DNA of 64,000 nt, from NCBI GenBank assembly GCA_016788205.1, contig JAEUTA010000027.1, positions 62,001-126,000 of the forward strand, written 5' to 3'. This DNA is from Flavobacteriales bacterium (lineage in GTDB: Bacteria > Bacteroidota > Bacteroidia > Flavobacteriales_F > PHOS-HE28). The position numbers were made by a program, and so were the translations under genes. Below the pieces are notes generated by a model that was given only the letters and a program-made list of their open reading frames with translations, was not told the origin of the DNA and did no database searches. Within the stretch, counting starts at the first letter, position 1. Each line of letters starts with the position of its first letter. Positions 54,701-62,209 of the stretch are shown piece by piece.

Positions 54701-54746
54701 CCTGTACGGGTGCCTGCCTGCTACGATCTTGCGTGTCTTGGTTCAA
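45714..54746 (-). CDS. Giant T9SS adhesin with HYR, C-type lectin, Ig-like and Cys repeat domains
   Basis: 3010 residues. Signal peptide to about 35 (VVLAWAFAVLFGVGHDLNAQ). 40-500: propeller-like repeats. 690-800: Ig-like domain. HYR-type domains at about 800-900 and from 1080 to about 1470. A C-type lectin-like domain at about 930-1050 lies between them (DEARTAAANMGYRLAIVNS, DAWIGLSDE, DNGGDQDAVRL). 1480-1850: Ig-like repeats of about 70 residues. A thrombospondin type 3-like Ca-binding stretch (DSDGDGVPDC) near 2150. Seven 32-residue and three 41-residue Cys-rich repeats (2186-2532), each opening DCAG. A CHU_C type B sorting domain covers the last 85 residues (IPQGFSPNGDGDNDRF). It is probably a long surface filament for adhesion or gliding, exported by T9SS with the overlapping PorP/SprF-like partner. 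Confidence 0.92.
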   Translation of the reverse strand: MNQDTQDRSRQAPVQVVLAWAFAVLFGVGHDLNAQTHTWNWSYGLNSSDPERFNSLAVDEADASIYAVGDAENTNLTIGPLNLLDEDQGLIVKYDSWGNTLWYVPIGGSDQETAENIAVGPNGNVYVSGAFEGACYFYNAGSSVSAGSLVSFSGSKDIYLAAFNSSGQFLWAQQFGNGNDESMPDIAVDATGIALVARYLGTFTMGSSTSASTLSSSVYHVALAHFDLNGTFQWMVTGGSSQEDFVSSVASDGSRIYVGLIHGNSLFRWFNSANTVIATHNLSRNDHQYAAFSTTGAWLWSTGITDPSSNLAGYPNVAVGCGGLYISGALNSGSSFPNGITATGSSGNQYFYAARLSTTTGSTEWAKVGGTLSGGDEFNGRDISIGKYGTVHIGGTYKGTATFGTSSMTSSNGTDMFVMALRPDGTLNTLLPINSTSNEYLSSIAADAFGGVVIAGSYQTSLNIPGFPLTGAGNDNGFVAFSQYGTREGELRAPSNFNPPASICAASGMVDLTTWMTAVSRGAATAVITATASLNTSSALGLPDNVASTLTGGTGALTLDLGTTVSAGEFLRLRWRRNTAAANTPTLTIQTSPDNSAWTTLTTSISASRSSYLLSSLTTTAATRYVRIQATSAGGTVDIDALQYLQGTLNGGSWSGAGVTGTSFNPSALSGSTSITYTVGNAPCTYTTTKNINIVAAPQGGTLSGGGTYCPGSTGTLSLSGHSGTIVQWERSSDGINWSNFANNASTFTWSGLTSTNHFRVVLRNGPCADAISTVALVNVKDVTSPVITNCPGDRTLFVQLGRCAAEWTVPALSYSDNCSITPVVAVAPNIVAIPISSAGTSIVRLPPGTTAELAPGQYQFVDTVFDAAHNKAVCSYRITVRDTIVPRINCPANMVVPTDATSCGSVVNYPEPTITDECDVCHTHPGLASHHSLGAWKGHTYYASSSPVTYDEARTAAANMGYRLAIVNSAQENLNLSQLLASNGITDAWIGLSDEIAEGDFVWSDGSTLTTTSWAPSQPDNGGDQDAVRLSSDGLWHDESVGSQALYIIEVPCGPLSPTLTAGPASGAWFPAGNSTIQFQTSDAFGNSSSCAFVISVIDQSGPVFINCPDTVRMALEATDCSIAYVLPLLNSTDDCDPDTEEGSRISFLGSDSLQRTDITGWNNLTLGKGIHHFTDERTDDAGNVSSCSWVVIVADTSAPSFTCPLYDDYPLRLDGTCRLSFPDLRDSVTVTDCSPWSNSMTPAPNSTFQSDTALVMRMWIADALGNGRWNEHSIRVVDMDPPTFTAPSSRNAIWDSSSCTGLVPDLVALITDASDNCCTPHLQQTPAAGEIIISDTTVTISAVDSSGNITTHIVDIHLAPPPPSVVCPTSISASTSSGTCTAVINRPGLDATSGLGACESWSETAGPTAWNSVPLGTTEVTYLIRTPDDSTTCIFDLIVVDGTAPTILCPSDTIISLLPGECSRNVAFAASADDECTFPTITYSAPPNSLFPEGVNTVSCAASDGVHSTGCSFTIEVIGTAPVLSYSNSTLCGSSPLTHPSQPSSPTGTFSSSAGLMIDASSGAIDPQASSPGTYTVVYTTPGTCNNTASTSVTITPAQTANISYPDSPFCTDMGQRSVVMTGTNGGTFSGTSGLSVDPSTGVVDPALSTPGNHAVTYVIAASGGCALFQTTAPVTITGAPSASISYSGSPYCGNAGTATSTLTGTVGGTYNAPAGLSLNASTGTVDLASSVPGTYTVTYTLAATAGCAQFQTTASITVSPAPIATIAYTGSPYCSVPGSALVNRSGLAGGFYSSTAGLTINGSNGTVALGTSTPGTYTVTYTIPANGGCGLYTRTTSITINAHANAGADSSLTICSNITSFNLATLERNADSGGIWKKGTNTIFSGIVDPSYYGTGTFVYRYVVASPSPCPADSALFTVSYVSAPTTGTSSPMTVCNGTGVMLTDLLSGETPGGTWRNSADQVISGTVFPTSDQAYNYSVTGHAACPGATDTVNVTVAQPANAGNDGALTICELSNATSLFAYLTGSPSTGGTWNGPSSLAGGNYDPSINAPGDYTYTIAATSPCAAGSATVHVSETPALSWYADIDGDDVGSGSAMMSCSQPAGYVLSSHDQCPTDPNKIDPGMCGCGLPEADSDGDGVPDCIDPCPIVPDAAAGDPCDDGDPTTGNDAYNGTCQCVGQPLDCAGVVNGTATIDACGTCTGGTTGITPNATCTDCAGVVNGTATIDACGTCAGGTTGITPNAACTDCAGVVNGTATIDACGTCAGGTTGITPNATCTDCAGVVNGTATIDACGTCVGGTTGITPNATCTDCAGVVNGTASIDACGTCTGGTTGITPNATCTDCAGVVNGTATIDACGTCAGGTTGITPNATCTDCAGVVNGTASIDACGTCTGGTTGITPNSTCLDCAGIPNGTSLPGTACDDNNANTTGDTWTNDCNCVGTTVSFDCAGVPNGTSLPGTACDDNNANTTGDTWTNDCNCVGTTVSFDCAGVPNGTSLPGTACDDNNANTTGDTWTNDCNCVGTVMTCSSDAGPDQTLCSPHTTLAASGTGSWSGPTEVVFSSSNSPNSSIDIAAPGSYELAWTVTIPGCTSTDMVTIVLNEQHDASFTYPASAFCQDHESVEPVAASSMGTFTSATGISVAPTTGTITPGSSIPGSHVITHTISGACPTSSDLTIVIAPSPNAAWNAPATVCSNDELMDLSGSVTGDPNGTWSGDGVTGTVFDPSVVSGSTLITRSITWGACTSSAPATIMVQEAPIANAGPDVAVCGYETMMAAELTSGQGSWTIAPLLTTAQPNLPNALVSGTVAGSYGLVWMVSDEGCSATDTAQLILHDPADALELWAGVDQLLEVVTNTEVSAQASPGATVEWSLVSGSGQIAEPHQPFTSVTGLELGTNTLVATVSLGQCIGTSDTLRIVVEDLFIPQGFSPNGDGDNDRFEVTGMLAYPGSQLSVFNRWGQKVYENDSYMNDWEGRSHSGQELPNDTYFFVLNLSGDRAYNGFVVIKR
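47151..47519 (-). repeat. Tandem repeat, 3 x 123 bp, within the giant adhesin gene
   Basis: Three nearly identical units, each encoding 41 residues that start DCAG(I/V)PNGTSLPGTAC. Differences are mostly single third-position changes, so the copies are recent or kept alike by gene conversion. The third copy is altered at its end. Confidence 0.9.
47520..48191 (-). repeat. Tandem repeat, 7 x 96 bp, within the giant adhesin gene
   Basis: Seven units of 32 residues (DCAGVVNGTATIDACGTC then GGTTGITPN...) with only a few substitutions (A/T/V before GG; T/S in NGTA(T/S)ID). Unit length is a multiple of three, so gain or loss of copies keeps the frame. Four Cys per unit could form a disulphide-locked rod. 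Confidence 0.92.
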
Positions 54747-54850
54747 AGCCGGATCTGGAGTCCGGTTTGTACGGGTGTGCCACGCGTTAAGTTCCTAGAG
54801 GGAGGGATATTGTCCTTATGAACGGGTCATTATCGTCGACGAACGTGTCG

Positions 54851-55297
54851 TTAGCGCGGTTTTGGCGTCACCAGTAAGTCGCTCATCGGGCTGCGGGTAG
54901 CTTCTAGTGGTATGATCTGCACATCGTGTCCATGGAACAGCCAAATGAGGAGGTCACAATCGCGCATCAACTCCATTTTCTCCTGACGTTCAGGATGGAA
55001 GTATCCGATGAACCACTGCCCGCTCGCTGCGGTTTGCATGCCATAGAAGTGCCCTTGCATGTGCCCGAACATGCCTTGTGCATTGGACAGCGTGGGTTCT
55101 ACCTTATCCTTCATGACCTGGTCCAGATGAAGCTTCTCTTGCACCAAAGGGCCTACTCGGATCACGTAGACCTTGCCTGGAATGTGGTCCGTAGTCCCTT
55201 GACCCATAGAAGGAAAGGCCGGGGCAAGGAAGAGCATCAGCGGAAGACGGAACAGCGCGTTCAGGCGCCGTGTAAAGGGTGGACGTTCGTTGAGCAT
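54851..55297 (-). CDS. Secreted protein of unknown function, 148 residues
   Basis: A basic start and hydrophobic segment (LNALFRLPLMLFLAPAFPSMGQG) suggest a signal peptide cleaved near residue 33. The mature part is alpha/beta with MFGHMQGHFYGMQTAASGQWFIGYFHPERQEKM and DCDLLIWLFHGHDVQIIPLE. I do not recognise a family. It lies alone between the giant adhesin start (104 bases) and the divergent sigma factor gene. A His/Met-rich middle could bind metal, but this is a guess. Confidence 0.6.
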   Translation of the reverse strand: MLNERPPFTRRLNALFRLPLMLFLAPAFPSMGQGTTDHIPGKVYVIRVGPLVQEKLHLDQVMKDKVEPTLSNAQGMFGHMQGHFYGMQTAASGQWFIGYFHPERQEKMELMRDCDLLIWLFHGHDVQIIPLEATRSPMSDLLVTPKPR

Positions 55298-55477
55298 GAG
55301 AAGGGAGGTTTCTCGGCTCTTCGAAGGTCGGGCCTTGCTCAGGCTATCTCCAAGAGGTAGGCATTAGTACTTTATACCACCCCTTTGGACCATTTTCACG
55401 GAATCGGCAAAAATCGATTTTGGGATCCTACCGTTACTTTCATCGCGGGTGGGCATTTGAACGATGCCATCCAAGGA

Positions 55478-56017
55478 ATGAACCCGGCCGAAAAGGACCA
55501 CCACGATATCGCCGCCGCGAAAACGGACCCGGCGTGCTTCGCGCCGCTCTATGAGCGGTATTTCGGCGATATTTTCCGGTTCATAGACCGGCGTACTTCC
55601 GATCGGGATCTTACCGCGGACCTTACCCAACAATCTTTCCTGAAGGCGATGCTAGGGTTGGAACGCTACGAGCCACGTGGTCTTCCATTCAGGGCTTGGC
55701 TTTATCGAATAGCCCTGAACGAGTTGCGAATGCACTGGCGAAAGAAGAAGGAGGTGCTCATCGACATGAGCTATGCCGAAGTGCGTGGGATGACCGAAGA
55801 AATGGGGCTCCAGATGGATGAGACCGAGATGCAGAGGCTCTCGGTCGCGTTGAGCCGGTTGGATGAAGAACGTGCCAGACTGATCGAACTACGCTACATG
55901 GATGGATTGAGCTTTGCTGAGTTGGGACAAGTGCTCGGCGTAGGGGAGGATGCGGCCAAGATGCGCACCCATCGGGTATTGGGCCTATTACGGACCTACC
56001 TTGTTCCGCGGTCATGA
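55478..56017 (+). CDS. RNA polymerase sigma factor, ECF (sigma-70 group 4) family
   Basis: 179 residues from the ATG at 55478 (MNPAEKDHHD); the longer frame from 55385 adds residues unlike the family. Region 2 (about 20-85) reads FAPLYERYFGDIFRFIDRR, DLTQQSFLKAM and FRAWLYRIALNELRMHWRKK. Region 4 (about 122-172) reads LSRLDEERARLIELRYMDGLSFAELGQVLGVGEDAAKMRTHRVLG, a helix-turn-helix for the -35 region. It directs RNA polymerase to a stress- or surface-related set of genes. Its stop overlaps the next gene by 4 bases; that gene encodes a small membrane protein, where an anti-sigma factor would be expected. Confidence 0.92.
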   Translation: MNPAEKDHHDIAAAKTDPACFAPLYERYFGDIFRFIDRRTSDRDLTADLTQQSFLKAMLGLERYEPRGLPFRAWLYRIALNELRMHWRKKKEVLIDMSYAEVRGMTEEMGLQMDETEMQRLSVALSRLDEERARLIELRYMDGLSFAELGQVLGVGEDAAKMRTHRVLGLLRTYLVPRS

Positions 56018-56280
56018 AACGTAGGTATCGCATAACGCCGGAGGGGGCCGGACAGGAGCCTACCGATGCGGAGATCGCGCGGTACCGTGATCCGAAGCGA
56101 CTGATCTATAATTACACCAAGGCCGTACAGCGCCCCAAGCGTCCTTTGTACAAGGATCCTAAGGCGTTCCTCTTACTGGTGCTCATCGTCCTATTCGCCA
56201 TTTTCATGAGCGAACTGGCCGAAGACCGTCAGCCTGCCGAACCATCCGGAGGAACAGAAGGCGCCCCCCCGCCGAGGTAG
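56014..56280 (+). CDS. Small single-span membrane protein, possible partner of the ECF sigma factor
   Basis: 88 residues: a basic, charged cytoplasmic N-terminus (about 1-50), one membrane helix (about 51-67; AFLLLVLIVLFAIFMSEL) and a short Pro/Gly-rich outer tail. It overlaps the sigma factor stop by 4 bases (ATGA), as anti-sigma factors often do. But there is no zinc-finger (HxxxCxxC) or FecR-like domain, and the N-terminus is short for a classic anti-sigma domain. I infer a regulatory link from position only. Confidence 0.65.
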   Translation: MKRRYRITPEGAGQEPTDAEIARYRDPKRLIYNYTKAVQRPKRPLYKDPKAFLLLVLIVLFAIFMSELAEDRQPAEPSGGTEGAPPPR

Positions 56281-56350
56281 GAGGTGCATCGGGCTTCTGT
56301 TAGTGGGCCGCGCTCCGTTCATTGCCACATCTTTGTGTAAATCAAAGACC

Positions 56351-58537
56351 ATGCGTTCAGTCCTTTCGCTGCTCGTACTTTTCAGTTTCCATGTACGTGC
56401 CCATGAGGGCATGTGGGTGCCAACGCTTCTCAAGAGCATAGAGGGCGATATGCAAAGCGCAGGTCTGAAGCTCAGCGCCGAGGATATCTATAGCATCAAC
56501 AACGGCAGCATCAAGGATGCCATCGTGCTATTCGGTGGCGGCTGCACGGCAGAGGTCATCAGCCGGGAGGGTCTGATCCTGACCAACCATCATTGCGGCT
56601 TCAGCGCCATACAGGAACAAAGCAGCCTGGAGCATGACTACCTCAAGGATGGTTTCTGGGCCAGGGACCGTTCGTCGGAATTGAAGAACGCTGGTCTCAC
56701 CGCGACGTTCATCATTCGTATGGAGGATGTGACCGAGCAGGTCCTTTCGAAGATAACTCCGGAGGCGAGCATCAACGAAGGTCAGCGCCGTGAACTGGTC
56801 GGGAAATTGGGAGAGATCATCGCCAAGGAGGCCGTGGTTGGCACACACTACCAAGCCGTGGTACGTCCATTCAACTTCGGTAATTCCTACTACCTGATCG
56901 TCACCGAGACTTTCCGGGATGTGCGGTTGGTGGGTGCACCGCCCAGCAGCATCGGTAAGTTCGGAGGCGATACGGACAATTGGATGTGGCCAAGACACAA
57001 CGCGGACTTCAGTCTGTTCCGGATCTATGCCGGTGCGGATAATGAACCAGCAGAGGCCTCCGAAGCGAATGTTCCTTTCGTTCCGCGTCACTCCCTGCCC
57101 ATCAGCATGGAAGGCGTCAAGGAAGGCGACTTCGCCATGATCTTCGGATTCCCCGGCAGCACACAGCGCTATCTGAGTTCGTATGCGGTGGACTATGTGA
57201 TGAACACGGCCGATCCTTTGCGGATCAAGATGCGTTCTGCGAGCCTTGGCGTGATAGATGCTGCCATGCGCGGGAGTGACAAGACCCGGATCCAATATGC
57301 GGACAAGCAGTCCAGCATCAGCAACGCTTACAAGAAATGGATCGGCGAGGTACGCGGATTGAAAGAGCTTAGAACGCTGGAAAGGAAACGCGAGCAGGAG
57401 GAGGTCTATCAACTGAAAGCCCGGGAGCTCGGTCGGTCCGACATGGAAGCTGTCCTACCGGCCATGAAGGACCTGTACGCTCAATACGTTCCGCTCGCCA
57501 CGGCACGCGACCTGTTCGTTGAAATGGTCTATTATGGTCCGGAGATCCTGCGCTTTGCGGACGGGTTCCGTGAACTCACTGAAGAGCATCAGCGTCTTGT
57601 TGCGGAGAATAAGTTCACTGCCAAGGCCGAAGAACGGATCGGCTTACTACCAGGATATTTCAAGGATTACGACGTGGAGGTTGACAAGCGCGTCTTCAAA
57701 GCGTTGTTGCCCATCTACCGAGCCAGCGTTCCGCCCAGCGCACAGCCCGATATCTTGCGGGAGATCGATACCAAGTTCAAGGGCGATATGAACGCTTGGG
57801 TGGATCATCTTTATGCGCACAGCGTTCTGGGGGACCAAAGCCGATCGACCGCAACCTTGGGACTAAAGCCCAAGAAGTATCTGAAGGTGATGAGCAACGA
57901 TCCGGCCTATCGTGCTTCGCGGAGCTTTTTCAAGACTTTCCTGGAACAGGTGCGCCCGGAGCATGGTGCTTTGAGCGACCGTATCGAGACCAACATGCGC
58001 ACGTACGTCAAGGGCATGATGGACATGGACCCGGCGCGTACCTTCTGGCCGGATGCGAACAGCACGCTGCGTCTTTCGTATGGGAAGGTGGAGGGAAGTC
58101 TGCCGCACGATGGTGTGGTGTACAACGCTTTCAGTACGTTGGATGGGGTCCTGGAGAAATACGTTCCTGCTGATGTTGAGTTCGATGTTCCGCAGCGTTT
58201 GTTAGAGTTGCACGCTGCGAAGGACTATGGCGAGTATGGTGTGAACGGTACAATGCCTGTTTGTTTCACATCCTCCCTGCACACCACGGGTGGGAACAGT
58301 GGCAGTCCGGTGTTGAATGGACGTGGAGAGCTCATCGGGTTGAACTTCGACCGCACATGGGAGAGCACGATGAGCGATATCCAATTCGACCCTGATAAAT
58401 GCCGGAACATCTGCGTGGATGCGCGCTATCTGTTGTTCATCATAGACAAGTTCGCCGGGGCCGGGCATCTACTCGCTGAGATGGAGTTGGTGCGAGCTGC
58501 GGAACCAACGATGATCCAACTCCCCATTCACCGATGA
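56351..58537 (+). CDS. S46 dipeptidyl peptidase, probably Asp/Glu-specific (DPP11-like)
   Basis: 728 residues from the ATG at 56351, giving a signal peptide ([17 protein letters not shown]). The chymotrypsin-like fold is split by a helical domain (about 280-570). The triad is His81 ([10 protein letters not shown]), Asp219 (RHNADFSLF) and Ser650 ([13 protein letters not shown]). Eighteen residues after the Ser, in GLNFDRTWE, stands Arg668; the equivalent residue (Arg673 in Porphyromonas DPP11, Gly in DPP7) sets preference for Asp/Glu at P1, so acidic dipeptide release is predicted. It works in the periplasm on peptides. The pterin dehydratase gene overlaps its stop by 4 bases. Confidence 0.92.
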   Translation: MRSVLSLLVLFSFHVRAHEGMWVPTLLKSIEGDMQSAGLKLSAEDIYSINNGSIKDAIVLFGGGCTAEVISREGLILTNHHCGFSAIQEQSSLEHDYLKDGFWARDRSSELKNAGLTATFIIRMEDVTEQVLSKITPEASINEGQRRELVGKLGEIIAKEAVVGTHYQAVVRPFNFGNSYYLIVTETFRDVRLVGAPPSSIGKFGGDTDNWMWPRHNADFSLFRIYAGADNEPAEASEANVPFVPRHSLPISMEGVKEGDFAMIFGFPGSTQRYLSSYAVDYVMNTADPLRIKMRSASLGVIDAAMRGSDKTRIQYADKQSSISNAYKKWIGEVRGLKELRTLERKREQEEVYQLKARELGRSDMEAVLPAMKDLYAQYVPLATARDLFVEMVYYGPEILRFADGFRELTEEHQRLVAENKFTAKAEERIGLLPGYFKDYDVEVDKRVFKALLPIYRASVPPSAQPDILREIDTKFKGDMNAWVDHLYAHSVLGDQSRSTATLGLKPKKYLKVMSNDPAYRASRSFFKTFLEQVRPEHGALSDRIETNMRTYVKGMMDMDPARTFWPDANSTLRLSYGKVEGSLPHDGVVYNAFSTLDGVLEKYVPADVEFDVPQRLLELHAAKDYGEYGVNGTMPVCFTSSLHTTGGNSGSPVLNGRGELIGLNFDRTWESTMSDIQFDPDKCRNICVDARYLLFIIDKFAGAGHLLAEMELVRAAEPTMIQLPIHR

Positions 58538-58782
58538 GCGACAACGGTTGGGTCATCGATAACGGTGCACTTTGCCGCACATTCAAGTTCAAGGACTTCA
58601 GTGCGGCCTTCGCCTTCATGGCGCGTGTGGCCATGCTTGCGGAAAAGCGGGACCATCACCCGGATTGGTCGAATGCCTATGGCACGGTGCACATCGCACT
58701 GAGCACACATGATGCAGGTGGAACGGTAACGGCGAAGGATCACGAACTGGCAGCGGCTATCGACCGGCTCCTGATACCCTGA
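58534..58782 (+). CDS. phhB: Pterin-4a-carbinolamine dehydratase
   Basis: 82 residues, slightly short of the usual 95-105 at the N-terminus. The active-site motif is complete: [27 protein letters not shown] with His41-His42, Pro43, Trp45, His59-Asp60 and GG, then a helix with KDHELA. It dehydrates 4a-hydroxytetrahydropterin, regenerating the cofactor of aromatic amino acid hydroxylases; no hydroxylase gene is visible here. Its ATG overlaps the S46 peptidase stop and its own TGA directly abuts the stop of the converging surface-protein gene. Confidence 0.92.
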   Translation: MSDNGWVIDNGALCRTFKFKDFSAAFAFMARVAMLAEKRDHHPDWSNAYGTVHIALSTHDAGGTVTAKDHELAAAIDRLLIP

Positions 58783-61700
58783 TCAACGCACCAGGGTGAT
58801 GGATCCCATTACCTCGTGGTGTTCCTGGTACGGCAGTGTATAGCCGAGACGATAGGCGTAAACACCAGGTGGAGTAGGCTTGCCAGCATACGTGCCGTCC
58901 CAGGACAGGGAAGGGTCGGTGGTGCTGTAGATAACCTCACCGAACCGGTCGAAAATGTTCATGGAGAATTTCGCGGGTCTGCAATCGCCCTCCCAAGTCC
59001 ACGCTTCATTCCACCCATCTCCGTTCGGTGTAAAGGCAGAAGGGACCCACACATGACACCGTTGCGAACAATCCTCCAGTTCAAGGACATGTTCCACTGC
59101 GAAGCTGCCACAAGCGAGTTCGACCTGCAATAGGACGGGCACACTTCCGGCGGAAGCGAAGGCCACGGAAGGATGCAGCACATGCGACGGAAGGGCCGCG
59201 TCACCGAACGTCCAATGTGCACCGAGTACTTCTCGGTCCGTGATCAAAGTGAACTGAACCGGATCTTGGGCGCACTGCGCGTCGTGTGTGAAATCGGCCA
59301 TACATGCACAGGCTATCGTATCCACCAGTGCGATGGCCGTATCAGAACAACCGTAGGTATTCCGTGCGACGATCTGGTACGTGCCGGCTTCGCCTGCGTT
59401 GTATGGATCAAGTACTTCGTTCCCGTTCAATATGAAGGACAATGTGGCGCCGGGTACGTGGAAAGTGGAGCTGAGATCAACCGTCTCCCATGGGCACAGG
59501 ATGAACGAAAGGTCATCGCCAAGGTCCGGTGGCGCGATGGTACCCAAGTGCACGACCGCCGTATCCCGGCACTCCGAGGCGTTCGTGACCACGAGCATGT
59601 AGGAGCCAGCGGCAACAACGGTGCTTGGTGCGTTCACCGGCATGCCGCTCATCGACCATAGCGTGTTCAACGCAGAGGTATCGTAGAGTTCGGATAGGTC
59701 GAACAAGGCGCCATCGCACACCTGTACAGCCAGATCCTCTCCCAAAATGGGTGACGCCAAAAGGCTTATGGAGACCATGGCCATGGCCGAACAACCAGCG
59801 TCGTTCGTGCTTGTGAGTTGATACAAGCCCGGCTGGCTCACGTGTTCAGGATCGCCAACGATCTGGCCATCCGAACTCCAGACATTCTGGTTCGAACCCG
59901 TTTGCACCAAACCGTCGAGATCGATATGTAAGCCGTCACATAGCGTTAGTGTCTGATCCTCGCCCAAGCTGGGAGTCTGGTCGACGGTCAGTTGAACATA
60001 GGCCGTATCAGAACACCCTTCAACGTTCATCGCGACGATTCGGTAGGATCCTTCTTGTGTAGCAGCGCCTGCATCTGGAACCGGTTCGCCGGAGAGCGTC
60101 CATTCCGCGACAAGGTTCGATAGGTTGAAGTAACTCACAAGGTCTTCAGCGTCGCCTTCGCAGACCGATGCGAACATGTCCGGGGCCAGGACGGGGCTCA
60201 AGTTCACCACGGCATCCACATGGACCGTGTCCATGCAAGCTGTTCCATACGAAGCGACCAATCGGTACAAGCCTGCGTTCGTGATGGCCGATGGATCGTT
60301 GACAATGGCTCCCAGTCTCGTCCATTCGGTGGTCAACCCTGCGGTGGCGTACAAGGTGTTAAGGTCGAACGTGGTGTTCCCGCAGAACGTGATGGCGGCA
60401 TCCGCGCCCAGATCCGGTTGAGCATCATTGGCCACTTGAACCTGGGCACTATCGGAGCAACCGGCCGCATTGCTCGCCACAAGAAGATATGTGCCAGCTT
60501 CGGAAGCACTGGTCGGTGTTGCCATCACCATCCCCTCGTACCACCACGTCGCCAAAAGTCCGGAGGTGAAATAGAAGGAGGTCAGATCCACCGTACTACC
60601 TGAACAAACGTTCGCCGTCACGTCAGCACCCAAGGTGGGCTGTGCGCCTATATTGAGCGTCACTTGCGCCACATCGGAGCACGTGGCAGGGTCACCAGCG
60701 ATCACCATATAGGTTCCTGCATCCGTGACAGCGGTGGGTGAGGGGATAACGGCATTCTCCAAGTACCATGTAGTGGAGAAACCCATGGGATCGAAAAGTT
60801 CGGTCAGATCGATGGCGCTACCCTCACACAAGGTCTCGGTTCGATCCGGTCCCAGGTCAGGCTGCGGTCCAATGTTCAACGTCACCAGAGCTTCGTTCAC
60901 GCATCCATCCGCAGAAGTGGCTACGATACCGTATGAACCAGGCGCCGAAGCAGCGGTCGGTTCTGGGATCGGTACACCGGTTTGGACCCATTGAGAGGTA
61001 AGACCGGCGGTATTGAAGGCCGTGGTCAGGTCTACAGAGGTCCCGGCACAGATCGTCAGGTCTTGGTCAGGCCCGAGATCCGGAGCGCTTGACACTGTTA
61101 AGTGGACGAATGCGGTATCGTTACAAGCAGCGCTTGAGCCAGCGACGATCCTGTATTCACCAGGTAGCGCAACAGCGCTGGCAGCGCTTGAACTGATCGG
61201 GGTACCATCATGCCACCAAGCTGCATTGCCGCCGGACGCCGGGAAGAGGTCGTTCAAGTCCATGGGACCTTGATCGCTACAACGCACGATCTCCTGGTCG
61301 GGTCCAAGGTCCACTACCACAGCGGCGATGATCTCGAAGGTTGCCGAGTACCAACAGCCGTCCCAAGGGTCAGTAGCGTCTATGGAATAGACCCCGGGTT
61401 GGTCCACTGCCGTGGGATCGGAGATGGGCACACTCCAAGATGTGATCGTGTAGCTGTACCAGGGTATTTGCTCGGTGTAGTAAGCAAGTATGTCCACGGT
61501 CTCTCCGGGGCAAATGGTTTGCTGTCCCCAAGGGATCCCTCCCATGCATGGTGGTGGTCCGGAGAACCCGAAGGAGAAACCGCCGGATCCACCTCCATTG
61601 AACCAGCCGGGTGTCCATGTACCTCCAGGACCGATGCCTCCATTGGCGCATGCGGTATCAACAACGGAGATGGTCCAGGTACCGTCAGCGAATTCGTTGT

Positions 61701-62118
61701 CGAACGCTGCGAACGATCCGCCTTGCGCAGCCCAGTTGGAGCCTGTGAACGGCGCGGTACCGGAGGAGATGGCGTTCCATCCCCCATAGGTGAAAGTCGT
61801 TCCCGTATAGTTCTGCCCACCAGCACCGTTGAACTGGGAAAGAAGCAATGTCGTGCCTGAAGGGGAAGTGAGAGAGATGCTCAGTGTCTGCGGATGATCG
61901 GAAGTGATATCGATGGTGAGCGCTTCCAACCAGGATGACCATGGGTTCCACGGCGATCCCAGCCATCCGATGCCGCTGACATTCGCTGTGAAGGTGGTGG
62001 AATCGCACAACGGTATCGGGCCGCTCGTGAAAGGGATCACCTGTGCGGTGCTTCGGTCACCCATCGCCAAGCCCAAGGACAGGCCGAGGATGAGACGCGC
62101 CCAAGGTGATGTATTCAT
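58783..62118 (-). CDS. T9SS type B surface protein with P-domain-like N-terminus and nine Ig-like repeats
   Basis: 1111 residues from the ATG at 62118 (MNTSPWARLILGLSLGLAMG, signal peptide); an ATG 30 bases upstream is less likely. About 30-180: a beta-jelly-roll like the proprotein convertase P-domain (SISLTSPSGTTLLLSQFNG, DNEFADGTWTISVVDTA). Then nine repeats of about 75 residues, each opening like PDLGPDQDLTICAGTSVDLTT and holding GxYxIVAxxxxGC. A PKD-like segment (AHWTFGDAALPSHVLHPSVAF) and a CHU_C sorting domain (WVPSAFTPNGDGWNEAW, NIFDRFGEVIYST) close the chain. Exported by T9SS, probably a stalked adhesin. Unlike the other two adhesins here it has no PorP/SprF-like gene next to it. Confidence 0.9.
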   Translation of the reverse strand: MNTSPWARLILGLSLGLAMGDRSTAQVIPFTSGPIPLCDSTTFTANVSGIGWLGSPWNPWSSWLEALTIDITSDHPQTLSISLTSPSGTTLLLSQFNGAGGQNYTGTTFTYGGWNAISSGTAPFTGSNWAAQGGSFAAFDNEFADGTWTISVVDTACANGGIGPGGTWTPGWFNGGGSGGFSFGFSGPPPCMGGIPWGQQTICPGETVDILAYYTEQIPWYSYTITSWSVPISDPTAVDQPGVYSIDATDPWDGCWYSATFEIIAAVVVDLGPDQEIVRCSDQGPMDLNDLFPASGGNAAWWHDGTPISSSAASAVALPGEYRIVAGSSAACNDTAFVHLTVSSAPDLGPDQDLTICAGTSVDLTTAFNTAGLTSQWVQTGVPIPEPTAASAPGSYGIVATSADGCVNEALVTLNIGPQPDLGPDRTETLCEGSAIDLTELFDPMGFSTTWYLENAVIPSPTAVTDAGTYMVIAGDPATCSDVAQVTLNIGAQPTLGADVTANVCSGSTVDLTSFYFTSGLLATWWYEGMVMATPTSASEAGTYLLVASNAAGCSDSAQVQVANDAQPDLGADAAITFCGNTTFDLNTLYATAGLTTEWTRLGAIVNDPSAITNAGLYRLVASYGTACMDTVHVDAVVNLSPVLAPDMFASVCEGDAEDLVSYFNLSNLVAEWTLSGEPVPDAGAATQEGSYRIVAMNVEGCSDTAYVQLTVDQTPSLGEDQTLTLCDGLHIDLDGLVQTGSNQNVWSSDGQIVGDPEHVSQPGLYQLTSTNDAGCSAMAMVSISLLASPILGEDLAVQVCDGALFDLSELYDTSALNTLWSMSGMPVNAPSTVVAAGSYMLVVTNASECRDTAVVHLGTIAPPDLGDDLSFILCPWETVDLSSTFHVPGATLSFILNGNEVLDPYNAGEAGTYQIVARNTYGCSDTAIALVDTIACACMADFTHDAQCAQDPVQFTLITDREVLGAHWTFGDAALPSHVLHPSVAFASAGSVPVLLQVELACGSFAVEHVLELEDCSQRCHVWVPSAFTPNGDGWNEAWTWEGDCRPAKFSMNIFDRFGEVIYSTTDPSLSWDGTYAGKPTPPGVYAYRLGYTLPYQEHHEVMGSITLVR

Positions 62119-62209
62119 GAGTGAAGCTGAAGAAGGTTCAGTGGGCATTGGGATGACGCCCTTCGGATCTTTCGGTTGCCCGGAGAAGAAGGATCCGACC
62201 CGATGGTTC

